A stretch of DNA of 64,000 nucleotides, from NCBI GenBank assembly GCA_019925105.1, contig JAHGAU010000004.1, positions 1,736,001 through 1,800,000 on the forward strand, given 5' to 3'. Below the pieces are notes generated by a model. That model saw nothing but the letters and a program-made list of their open reading frames with translations, was not told the DNA's origin and did no database searches. Both the position numbers and the translations under genes were made by a program. How positions within the stretch are numbered: position 1 is the stretch's first letter; each line of letters begins with the position of its first letter. Source of the stretch: Niebla homalea (taxonomy: Eukaryota > Ascomycota > Lecanoromycetes > Lecanorales > Ramalinaceae). Shown one piece after another: positions 47,592 through 59,200 of the stretch.

Positions 47592-49926
47592 TGTCAGGGT
47601 ACTGGAGTAGGTAGGTCCTAGTAATGAATGAATAATAGCTATGAAGGTAGCTATGATACAGGTGGTCCACGCATGGTAGGTGTATGCGCCAAGACCCCCC
47701 GGGAGCTAGTCCTTATGGGGTAAGTAAGCCGAGTATAGGAATAAGGCCACTTAGAACTATAATACGATCCCCCCTTTAACGACGGCGAACTCTGTTAAAT
47801 TAATTATTTTATTTATTTATCTCCGGGGTTAAGGATACCCTAGATCTGGTAACGATGAGGTAGCATTGACTACCTTAAGGTATTATGGTGGCTTATATAA
47901 AAGCCGAGTAAATCGTATATTAAGAAAAAGTCGAATTTGCGGCCAGTATAAAGTTGAAAAAATCGAGAAAAAATCGACGTAAACTAAATCGATTAATATA
48001 TTCTCCGATAAATAGCCGGGTCGTATACTTTCCGTTAAAAAGGGGTTTAGTATAGGGTAAATGGTTATTACCGTTATTACTATAGTCTTTTGTTAAAAAA
48101 CTAAATACCCTTAAAGTAAAGTTATTTATTAACGGGCTTTTTAAGTATTACTTCAGTTTTAAGTATTTAAGACCCTCTTAGCTTTATTATATAAGAGTAA
48201 TACGGAGTTACTATAGGGTACTTTTTTACTATTTAATTTATAATTAGGCTTAAAATATTTAAGATATAGCTTACGTTATTTTACTTTAACTTTAAAATAA
48301 TCCGGATACTTATTATTGTAAGCCTTAAACTCGTTTTTGTTAATTTCCTTAAGATTATTATTATCGTCTTTCATTATTTAACTCAATTTAATAAAAGATT
48401 TAAAGCTTTTAGCTTAACGTATATTAAAATTATATTAACGTGAATAATTAACAAATTAACGTTATGATAAAGTAGTAAAACTATCCGTAATTTAATAACG
48501 GAACTTTAAGGTAAAAAGCCTATATAAGGCCGTAATTTTATAAGATTCCGAATAATTTCAGGGTATAATTATAATAAGAAATTAAGTATAAAACTTATTA
48601 AAAGTCTTATTTTTCTTCTTTTTCCCTATATTAAAGTCCGGTAAATAAAGTTAAGTATTATATATAAAAACCTTATTATATATATTAAATATACTATTTA
48701 AATCTTTAAGTATTTAAGTTAATAAGGTATATAGGTTATTTAAAAATGGATTGACTTAAACTTTAAATAAATCGAATATGTTATCCCTATAAAAATCGTA
48801 TATATAATTTATTTTATCCGCTTTAAACGTAAAGAGAATCGTACTTTAACGGAATTTTAAGTTAAAATATAACCTTTAATTAATTTCTTATTCCTTTTAA
48901 CTGCGGAACAATAATATATTTGGGTATTTCTTATTTACTCTTTATATAGTGATAAACCCGGGTTGTAGGGAGTATTATAAAATATACGGAGTACGCGGGT
49001 TACGTAATATAAGTAATTTTTTAATCTTTAGGATTAAGGCTTTAATATTAATAACGACGTTTTTATCGTTTAAGTTATAGATATTTTATATAGCCTCCTC
49101 TTTAATAATATTATTAAGCTATTCTTTAAGCTTAATAATCTAAATAATAAGCTTTACGTTTTAAGTAATAAGTTTTTTATTTTAAGATTTAAGTTCTTTA
49201 TTATTATTTTAATAAAGGTATTAATTAGCTTATTATTTACGTTCTATAATTATATATTTAATTCCTATAGCTATATATTTACCGTAATAAGGTTCTGGAT
49301 TTATTAACGTAAATTTCTTGATAATAAAGGTAAAGTAATATCATTATCGACTTTTACCTCCGAATTATAAGTAGTTTTATTTATTATTAATTAAGTCAAT
49401 CTTTTAATTATAGAAATATTAATTTTAAAAACAAGGTATAAATTTTAAAATATTAGAAATTTAAGTCTTAAGTATTAAGGTATAAATATTATATATAGAT
49501 ATAAGTATTAAGGTCGTCTTAATAAAGGTAAAATCTTTAACATTTAATTAGGTTAATTAGTTAACAAATTCAATAATTAAGCTAATCAATTAGTTAATTA
49601 ATTAATCGATTACTTAAATCGATAAGGTTTTTAGTCCGCTATTAAGTAACTTATATTTAATAATAGCCCGCTATCCCTCGTGATGGGGTTCTCGGCCTTA
49701 TCGATTTTTTAACTATTATAACGTCGCAGTATAAGTACGGATAACTATTATTATATTAAAGTACTAGAGTAGGTAAGTTTTAGTAATAAATGAATAATAG
49801 CTATGAAGGTAGCTATGATACAGGTGGTACACGTATGGTAAATGTGTACGCCAAGACCCCCCGGGAGCTAGTCGTTATGGGGCAAGTAGGCCGAGCATAG
49901 GAGCAAGGCCACTTGGAACCATGACA
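47592..49926. mobile_element. 2.3-kb LTR element (non-autonomous or deleted)
   Basis: Two 173-bp LTRs (47592-47764 and 49754-49926) share GAATAATAGCTATGAAGGTA and AAGACCCCCCGGGAGCTAGT. The left one opens TGTCAGGG and the right one closes ATGACA; their partners carry TATTAAAG and ATAATA, the RIP products. Flanks tataa (left) and tatag (right) are a target duplication apart from one G-to-A change. About 2 kb of interior shows no recognisable pol genes. Confidence 0.8.
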
Positions 49927-52900
49927 TATAGGAATAAAGCATATTATTAAAATTTTACTTTATTAAGATTTAATATTAAAATTAATTATAATAATCTTTA
50001 TATTTATTAAAATATTAAATTACTTAGGAAAGAACGTTATAAAATTTATTTATTTATTTACCTTATAAATAAAAATCTAAAATATTAATAAGAATTTTAT
50101 AAGAATTTTATAAGAATAAATTTATTTATAATATTTTATATTAATTATTATATTTACCTTTTTTATAAGAGTTCTATATTTATTATTTACTATATAAAAA
50201 GGAGCCTTGTAGTAATATCGTTAATTTATTTATAATAAAAACAATCCATCTATAACCCCTAAGTATAAAATTATTAAAGCCGAAAATAATTAAATTATCT
50301 ACTTCCTTAATAATAACAGCGTCTATTAACGGGTCTTAATCATACTTATTAAAATTATAATCGTTTTATTAATATATAGGACGAGGTAATATTACTTAAT
50401 TAAGATCCTTAGAATTTAAACAATTCCCGAGCTTTAATATAAGTTACTTTATTTTATTGAACTATACGTTTTTTGTTTAAAGTATAATAATATAAGGGTA
50501 AAAAATAAATATAGAAAATATTAATCAAAAGATCGATTAATATAATAATATTTATAATAAATTAGAATAAAAAATATACTTTGCTTATTATATATAGGCT
50601 AATATAAATAATCGGATAATTATAAACCCTTATTTATTTTATTTTAAGCTATAAATTATTTATAAATTGTGATTAAATTTTATAAATAGCTTTGAATAGA
50701 TTATCTTACATATTATAATATAAGACAATATAAAACTCCCGGTTTATATTAATAAATTAAATTAAACTTTTAAAATATTTACCTATTTCTTAAACTATAG
50801 TTTATTTTAAGAAAGTTATGAAACTTAAATTTAAAACACCTAAATTAAATAAAATTAAAATTATATAAACTATAATTAAAAAAAGAATTTACATTTTACT
50901 AAACTTTTTTTATATTTAAATTATACTATAATAAGTTCCTATTATACTTATTTACCTTTAATTTCTTAATATTATTTATATTTAAATTTTTTTTTTATAA
51001 AAACGCATATATAAACTTATATTAAAATACTATTATTATTAATTTAAAAAATATAAAGATTAATATAATTAATAGATTACCGGCGTATAATAATAATTTC
51101 TTTTTAAGTTTTTTCTAATTCTATTTTCCGAGCCTAATTAATATTTTTATATTTTATTACTATTTTAAGCTTTTTTAAATGATAAGTAATATTATTAATA
51201 TTTATATATTTAACTTTTTCAAACTCTTATTTAAATGGGTAAAATAAGGTTATTTAACTATAAAATTTAATAATATTAGGATTCTACAATAAGTCTTTTA
51301 AGGCCTTATATTTACTTAATTATTCGCCCCGTTTACAACCACGTATATTACGTTATAAAGAATTCTATATAATATCTTCTTTAAAACTAATAAGCTAAAT
51401 ACTAAAGTCCTTATCCGTATTTAATAAATTAAATTAGAAAAATTTATTTAAATTATTATTTCATTTAATTTTCTTATCCTTAATTAATATATTATTAATA
51501 TATAATATTATTATTATATTAATTATATATTTACTTTGTTTATTAAGGTTACTTATCGCTATAAGTACGTAGTATTATAAAGAATAAATAAAAACGTAAA
51601 TTGAAAAAAAAAATGAAATTATTAATAAGTATTTTAATAATTATATAGGCGATATTTTCCGTTCAGTTTAATCGGCAAACCCTTTTAAGCTCAATTTCCG
51701 AGGCTATAATAAAACGTATATAAGTATTTTAAAGATTAATATAAATAATCTGGTTAATAATTAAATTTAATATATTTATTTTTCTAAGTATTTTAATAGT
51801 TTAATATTATATTTATATAATTATATATTAAAAATATTTTTCACGTTAAGTTAAATTAAACTTAATTTCATATGGAATTTACGGGTAATTAATAATATTA
51901 TTTTTATAATAAGGATAAATATAATAATAAATATAAAAAGTTATATACTTATTAAAACTAAATTAAATAATTATATTTACTTTCTTATATTATGTTATCT
52001 TTTTTTAAAAGGATTAAGATGAATCATACTTTTTTATATTAAGTTCAAAAAGATATAGATTTATATAAGGTTAAAATTTATTAAAATAGTATATAAGTTA
52101 ATAATTTCTCCCTTTAACGCTTATTTTACTTTCTATGTTAAATATATTATTTGTTATATTATATTATTTTAATCTTAATTTCAATCATATTATAATTTAT
52201 AAGATAACGCGTATTAATTAAATAATAAAAGAGTTAATCAATAATAAAACCCTTAAAAAGAACTTTATTTATTTATAAATAAAAAGATAATCTTTAATTT
52301 TATAACGATAATAAAAATAAGTTATATTTTAAGGGTATCCCGTATTAAGCGTAAACTTTATTTTAAATAAAATAATAACTTCTAGTTAAGAATATCTATA
52401 TAAGTATTAATATTAATATAATTCCTTTAGTTAAAGTATCATTTAAGATTAAAAGATATTAAAAAGAATATAAATTTCTTAATTAGAAAAATACCCTTTT
52501 CTTATCTGATTAAAGACATTTTATATATTAGCCTTTTAAATTAGGCTATATACTTTTAATCCGTTATTTATATTACTCTTTAAAAAGTTAATAAGGTTTA
52601 CTTTATTTTATATTTTAAATATATAATAATATATTTAAACTTGAATAATATAAAGTTAATATTATTATAAAAGTAATTAATTTAGCTTATATCTATATAA
52701 AGCGCGTTATTATTATATAAAAGGATATATAGTTAACTAAGAGTATATTCGAGCCTAGTAATTAATAAATTTAATACTTTAATTAAAGGATATATTAATT
52801 TATTATTAAGAATATTTAATATCTTATTTATTAAATAGTTATCTTAATTAAAAAATTAATTATTATTAATTTAAGTATATATAGTTAAAAATAATCATAA

Positions 52901-53195
52901 GAAGGGCGGCTTCTTATATAATATTAAATTACGATTAAGATACGCATAATAATAAATATAATAATTAATATATAATAAATATAAAACGGCTACTTATTAA
53001 TGTTATATTATAATTTAAGAAAAGCATAATGATAAATATAATAAAAAGCATAATAATAAGTATATTAATAAATATCCCAATAACTATAATACTAAATACA
53101 ATATAACCCTATATTACTAAGTAATAATTCTTAACTTATAAGTATTAATCAATTAATTAAATCTTGCTTATTAATATATTAATAATAAATAACGG
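49927..53195. other. Interior of the 10.3-kb element, right part
   Basis: AT-rich, RIP-like DNA. No ORF or family motif could be read with confidence. Confidence 0.4.
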
Positions 53196-53337
53196 TTTTT
53201 TAATATTTCCCGGTCTTATACCGCCGGTATAAGGACGGTACGGGAACGGGAAATAGCTCTATACCGTACCGGCCGGTATAGGAAGACCATAATGAAATCC
53301 CGTCTTATACCGTACCGGCTGGGGGAATACCTTTAAG

Positions 53338-53640
53338 TACCTTTACCCCTAATATATAATACCTTTAGTTCCAAGGGTAACTTTTAGTTAAGAAAAGGGA
53401 ATCTATAATTAAATTTTAAAACGGTCGAATATTACGGCTAAAAGGGTGGTTAATGGTTATACCCGTATGCCAAGAAAGCTTAAGAAAAAGTTTTATAAAA
53501 ATTAAATGGTTAGTTTCCCCTTTTAAACGTTTTCTATTATTAACGTTTTTTAGTTACTTAAGACCCCGTAAAGAGCTTAACAGTTTTATATCTTATTTAT
53601 AAGTAATCCAGCGGTCTAAGCTTACTGATATTTATATATT
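53338..53640 (+). repeat. Dispersed repeat, copy 1 right part
   Basis: This continues the repeat interrupted at 42983. Its CGAATATTACGGCTAAAAGGG..GG..ATACCCGTATGCC segment parallels 55,280-55,330 and the inverse of 62,520-62,570. Confidence 0.55.
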
Positions 53641-54126
53641 GATTTTTTATTAACTTCATATTAACCGGTATTAATAATTATTAGGATAGCTTAATTATTC
53701 TCTGGTTATTTACTTTTTTAGTAACCTTATTACTTACTCCTCTGTTTTTATTTTTTACTTGAATTTTCTACTTTTTCTTATTTAATAATTTATTTTCTTT
53801 TTCTTTAAATAAATTTTTTTATTTAACTTATATTAAAATAAAAACCGAATTAAGATAAACTAGATCTAAATGCTAATTAACAAAACTCTCTTTTAATGTA
53901 TATAGGAAATAAAAGTTCTACTTTTAATTAAAGGTTAAAGTACTATAAGGAACTAAGATCTTATTTTACTTAAGTCAAATTTTATCATTCAATTGAGCCT
54001 TAACTTTAATCGATAGGCGTATTCACGGTATTATTATATTACCCTTATAATTAAAAGTATTAATATAAATATAATATCCGTAAATTTAGTTTCTAGTATA
54101 TAAGCATACGCGAGTTGAACGACGAT
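53641..54126. other. AT-rich stretch without recognised genes
   Basis: No gene or repeat boundary is supported here. Confidence 0.4.
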
Positions 54127-54310
54127 AAAAATCTTACTCCGGGAAGCGGGACGAGATATATCCCATGGAATAGGGACGGAATAGGGACGTAAAAGGGATG
54201 GAACGGGATCGGGATATGCTAAGATCCTAGTGGCGGATAAGATAAGGGAAAACCTGGCCAAAACAGTAAATAAAGGGGTAAAAAAGGGGTGATTATCAGA
54301 AAGATAGTTA

Positions 54311-54386
54311 TAAATATTTTTAGGTGGTTTATCGATAACCGGAAAAACCATAATCCGGTTATCGATAAACCATTAAAAAATATTTA
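54311..54386. repeat. Hairpin, 33-bp stem, 10-nt loop
   Basis: Arms 54311-54343 and 54354-54386 are reverse complements with three mismatches. The core GGTTTATCGATAACCGGA is the same as in the hairpin at 43952. Confidence 0.9.
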
Positions 54387-54413
54387 TGCTGATCTTTATA
54401 ATAATCTACCCCT

Positions 54414-54880
54414 TAATTCACCCTCAACTGCATCCTCACCACCACCCTTACTACCACCTGCACCACCACCCTTACCGCCACCCTCACTACCACCCTCACT
54501 ACCACCCTCACTACCACCCTCACTACCACCCTCACTACCACCTGCACCCTCACCTGCACCACCACCCTCACCACCCTCACCACCCTCACCACCCTCACTA
54601 CCACCCTCACTACCACCCTCACTACCACCTGCACCCTCACCTGCACCACCACCCTCACCACCCTCACCACCCTCACCACCCTCACTACCACCCTCACTAC
54701 CACCTGCACCCTCACCTGCACCACCACCCTCACCACCCTCACCACCCTCACCACCCTCACCACCCTCATCACCCTTATCACCCTCACCACCCTCACCACC
54801 CTCACCACCCTCATCACCCTCATCACCCTCACCACCTTCATCACCCTCACCACCCTCACTCTTACCCTTATTACCACCCT
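54414..54880. repeat. Minisatellite, CACCACCCT unit with higher-order pattern
   Basis: Nine-base units (ACCACCCTC and ACTACCACCCTC variants) are arranged in a longer period marked by CTGCACCCTCACCTGCACC, which recurs three times (near 54540, 54628 and 54706). The C-rich strand is plus. It is full of CpA yet shows no RIP. Confidence 0.9.
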
Positions 54881-55084
54881 TACCTGCACCCTTCGCAATT
54901 CACTTTTACCCCGTGTCTTGGCGGGATCTTGGCATATCCCGATCCCATCCCGCCGGGATAGGGATGGGATAGGATGGGAATAAGCCTTATCCCGTCCCAC
55001 GCGGGATAGGGATAAGTGAATCGAAAAACCGTTCCATCCCGTCCCGCTTCCCGCAGTAAAAAATCTTATATGCCGTTTACTTAG

Positions 55085-55560
55085 CCTTTAAGCGCTTGTA
55101 AGTTTTTTGGATACTTAAGAGCGCTGGTGAGTTTTTCCTTTACTCGTAAGTTCCTTAACTTATAGTTTTTTTTAACTTTACCCCTTTAATTCCCTTCCCC
55201 CCCAATATTTAATATTGCTACTTCTTAAGATAAGTTTTAGTTAAAAAAATTAAACCTAGAATAAATTTTAAAAAACGTTAAATATTACGGCTTATGGGGG
55301 GGTACGATAATACCTATACCTACCCGTACGCTGAAAAAGCTTGGCAAAAAGTTTATAAAAAAATTATATAGTTACTTTCGGTTTTAAACTTTTTTTATTT
55401 TTAAACGTTTTCATTTTTGAACTTTTTTCGTTCTTTAAAACCCCTTAAAGCGCTCGTAAGTTTTATAAATTCCTTTATTTAAGGCTCTCGATCTAAGTAA
55501 GTAGTAAATTTGGTAATAGAATCTCCTTGTTTATATTAATAAATAAGATTAAGGTTTAAG
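55085..55560 (+). repeat. Dispersed repeat, copy 2
   Basis: It shares GTAAGTTTTTTGGATACTTA, ACTTTACCCCTTTAATTCCC, AAATATTACGGCTTATGGGGG and AAGCGCTCGTAAGTTTTAT-type blocks with the copies at 42,770/53,338 and, inverted, 62,290. The family is unknown. Confidence 0.55.
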
Positions 55561-56223
55561 TAACTTTAATCTTAATAATCTTAAATAAGAAACGCTTTAT
55601 TTAAAGGTCTTATTAATCGGCTAATTTATTTTTAAAACGTATTAAAGGCTTTAAGAGTTTAACATAATTCTTAAAACATCGTTTCATAAATCTATAACTA
55701 CCCGAAAATCCACGGACTCTTTATTAAGTATTAAGAATTAACTAATCCGTTATTTTCAACATAAGCGTAAAGAGGATTTCAATAAAATTCTTAATCTAGT
55801 ATATAACCCCGAATCCCTTGCTCTTTCTATTAAATAGCCTTGAGCTTTTGGATAATAGGAAAAGTTTTATTTACTTAATTTAGGGAAGGAAATGTTTTTA
55901 AGAGAGTAAACTATTATTTCAATAATTCGTATTTACTGAAGAGATTAATTATAAAGATTATTAAGGAAGCTAAGTTATTTAGGTTTAAAAAAATGAAGTA
56001 AAATAAGCTTAAAGTATAATAACATAATAGAAGTAAAGGTTTAATAAATATATATATATATTATAAAGGATACGGATTTGAATTCTAAAAGGATATAGGA
56101 ATTTTAATATTAAAATAAAAAGAATAAAGATATATTTATTATTTAAATTCTTATTACTACTATATTTCCGTACTGATAATATTATCTAGAATCATATATA
56201 TTATATTTATTCACTGAAAAAGA
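55561..56223. other. AT-rich stretch 5' of the LINE
   Basis: It may include the LINE 5' untranslated region. No gene was recognised. Confidence 0.35.
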
Positions 56224-59200
56224 ATGGCGACGAACAAAGGGACCCCAGAGGTCCGAAACGATACATATACGTATAGCTTTAGTAACAGTAAGGGAAATAT
56301 ATTAAGTATAATAAGTAGAAGTAATATAATGGTTGAGAATAAGGTAATAAACGGGTAAGTAACCTATATTAATAGAAACGGTAACGACGTATACGGGCAA
56401 TATAATAATAATAAGCCGGATAATATTTAAAATAAATAAGAAAATTAAGGTTAATAAAATACGCATATTAAAGCGCGTAAAATACGTAATAACAATACGG
56501 AAATAATAAGTAAATAAGGGGGTAAAAAGGCCGGTACGGTATTAATAATAAAGGGTATAAACGGGGGAAAAAGGCGGGAAGATTACGGTAAAAGTATTAT
56601 TAAGGATATATAAAAAGGAAATAAAGTTAATAAGGAAAATAAAACCTTAAAAGATTAAAAATAAAAGACGGAGATAATATATTGCTTAATAAATAAAAGC
56701 GAAAAGGTAATAAAGGAGGCAATAAAGGCCTTAAAAGGACTCCTTACGGTAAAATAAAAAGATATTACGTTAAAAACTTAATTAATATTATAAATTAAAT
56801 TAAAAAACGTAAAGGACTTCTATATAAAGGTAAAAGTAAAACTAAAGGAGGCGGAGTACTTATAGGGCTTTTAAAAGGCGGAAACAAGGGCATTAATAAA
56901 GGGTAAAGATAACGGCTTAAAATTAAGGGTATAAAGTAAAAGTATAAAGGCGGTAACCCTTTAAACGAGAGAAAACTGGGTAATAAGGGTAATAAAAAAA
57001 GTACCCGCAGCAGAGAATAAAAGAACAACGGAGGAGAAAGTAACCGTATTAAAAAAAGTAAAAATAATAACGGTACGTTTATTTAATAATAAAAAGAAAA
57101 ACGTGATTATAAAAATAAATCCGTTATAATTAATAAAGGCTTTTAAGGTAACGACGGAATCATTAATAAAGCAGATTATTACGGTATATAAATTATAAAG
57201 TAAAAATATCCTCCTTAATATAATATTACTAAAAACAAAAAAAAACTTAACAAAATTTAAGGCTTAAATTAAAAAAAGAAAATATAAATTAATTAAAATT
57301 TTAAAATAATTATTTACTATTATAATAAATAAAATATATTTATTACGTTTTATAAAAATTAAAAAAGAAATTATATTAAAAAATATAAAAAAAGAGAATA
57401 TAATTCTTTACTTAAAGCTTAAAATCGTTAATTATAAGCTTCCTCCGGTAATAAAGAAACTTAATTCCTTAAAATATATAAAAAGGTATTTTACCTTAAT
57501 ATTAAGCGTAACGTTAATAAAAATATATAATAACGTTTTAAATAAAAAGATTACCGAATTTTTTTTTAAGATAATTTAATTATAAAATAAAACGGTAAAT
57601 ATTTATTAATATTTTAAATATTAAGGTTATAAATATATTATTATAAAATATTTTAATATTATAAAATATACGGTTTATATTAAAAATTATAATATTTATA
57701 AATATATAAAGTTAATAATTAAAAAGCTTATAAAAAACGTATTTAAATACGTTATATATAATAAGGAGGGATACCCAATATAAGATTCTAAATATATAAT
57801 AAAAGCTAAAGAGATTAAACGTAAAAAGACCCGGATAATTATAAAAATCCAATGGTATAATAAGTACGGAACTGGTCCAACGGGTTAATTAAAGGTAACC
57901 TTAAAACGTGAACTTAATTAATTAAATAATAAGGGGTAAATAACGGTAATAAATAAAGTAAAAAAAAGGAAGCTTTTTATAATCTTAACTTTAAGGGCCG
58001 GCCGTTTTATGTTTTTAATAATAATTAAGAAAATATTAAATTAAAAAACGCTTAACTTTAATAAGGAATCTATAATTTAAACGGATATAAATAAAAGAGC
58101 TTTTATAAAAATTAATATATAATATATTAATATTTTTAAAAGTAATATAATATAACGTTTATAATAAGGGAATTAAACTAATAATATTAATATTTAAGTC
58201 TAAAAAAATTAAGGATGTTAATATTATAATAATATAGAAATTATTATATAAGCTATATATATATTTATTTATTAACCCGGGGAAAAGGTTTTATTTAACC
58301 TTTAAAAGGGATAAGATAATCAAAATATACTTTTTTTATAAATAAACGGCTTAACGTAAATCATTAAGATATTACTTATTATAATAAAAACCTTTAAATA
58401 CTTTATATTATAAGGGAAAAGGACTTAAAGGGCGATTTTAATATTTATAACGTATATAACCCGTTATCGGTTAATAAAAAAAAACTATTTATGATATTAT
58501 TACTTAAAGAAATCTTAATTACCTTAAGTGAATATATATTACTTAAAACCTTTAATTTATATTATTATATATAAAATAAAGAAAAGTATATAATAAAATA
58601 TTTTAAATTAAATAACTTATTAATAATTACCGTTTAAATTAATTTCTTATTATTAATATTATAAGGGATTATTATATAAAAGAATTATAAATTTAAAATA
58701 ACGATTAATTTAACCTTTAATACGAAAAAGGTTACCGGCACAATTATAATATATAGGCTATAAGAGGAATTAAAATATAGTTCGGATTATATATTAATAT
58801 AAATAACTTTAAATTAGACCGTTAATATAATTTTATTATTATCAGTAAAAAGGGCGTAGAAAACGGTTAAGGTAATAAAGGTTTATATAAAAGCGGAGGA
58901 AACGGTAATATTGTTTACGGACCTCCCTTAATTAAATAATAAGAATCGGATTGATTTCTTTATAAAGTGAATAATAAAGGTATTAAATAAAATAATCGAT
59001 AAAATAATCTTAATAATAAAGCCTTTTTAAAGAGTTAAAATTTATTGAAATAAAAGATATATAATTACGATCGTAAAAATAAAAAAGTTAATAAAATAAA
59101 CTTTTAAATATAAAAATTAAAAAATACTTAATTAATTAAAAACTATTTAAAAGGAAAAGGAAAAAATTATTAAAAAGATTAAGTAAATATACTTTTAATC

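Larger units (their letters stand above)
42992..53329. mobile_element. 10.3-kb TIR transposon, probable hAT-like, with nested insertions
   Basis: Left end TACTCCCCCAACCGGTACGG and right end CGTACCGGCTGGGGGAATA are inverted repeats. The same eight bases cctttaag flank both sides (42984-42991 and 53330-53337). Subterminal GGTACGGGA-type repeats follow at each end. The 8-bp duplication suggests hAT, but I could not read a transposase in the RIP-mutated interior. Nested in it are a related TIR element (43448-44249) and a 2.3-kb LTR element (47592-49926). Without the LTR element and the inner TIR element it would be about 7.2 kb. Confidence 0.8.
54135..55058. mobile_element. 924-bp TIR element with hairpin and minisatellite
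   Basis: It has the same termini as the 28206 element (TACTCCGGGAAGCGGGACG / CGTCCCGCTTCCCGCAGTA) and an exact 8-bp duplication aaaaatct (54127-54134 and 55059-55066). Inside are a hairpin (54311-54386) and a long CACCCTC-type minisatellite (54414-54880). The long Pro/Ser- or His/Pro-rich open frames across it come from the minisatellite and are not genes. Confidence 0.9.

Noticed and set aside
47592..49926. A CRISPR-like direct repeat pair
   Set aside because: Only two copies 2 kb apart with LTR-type ends and a target duplication. It is an LTR pair in a eukaryotic genome.
54289..55000. Open frames of 190-227 codons over the second minisatellite
   Set aside because: Same cause: repeat-driven low-complexity translation inside a TIR element, with no start context or homology.
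56795..57028. Minus-strand hydrophobic open frame of 77 codons
   Set aside because: It lies opposite the LINE ORF1 region. Its Leu/Phe/Pro composition follows from the AG-rich plus strand.
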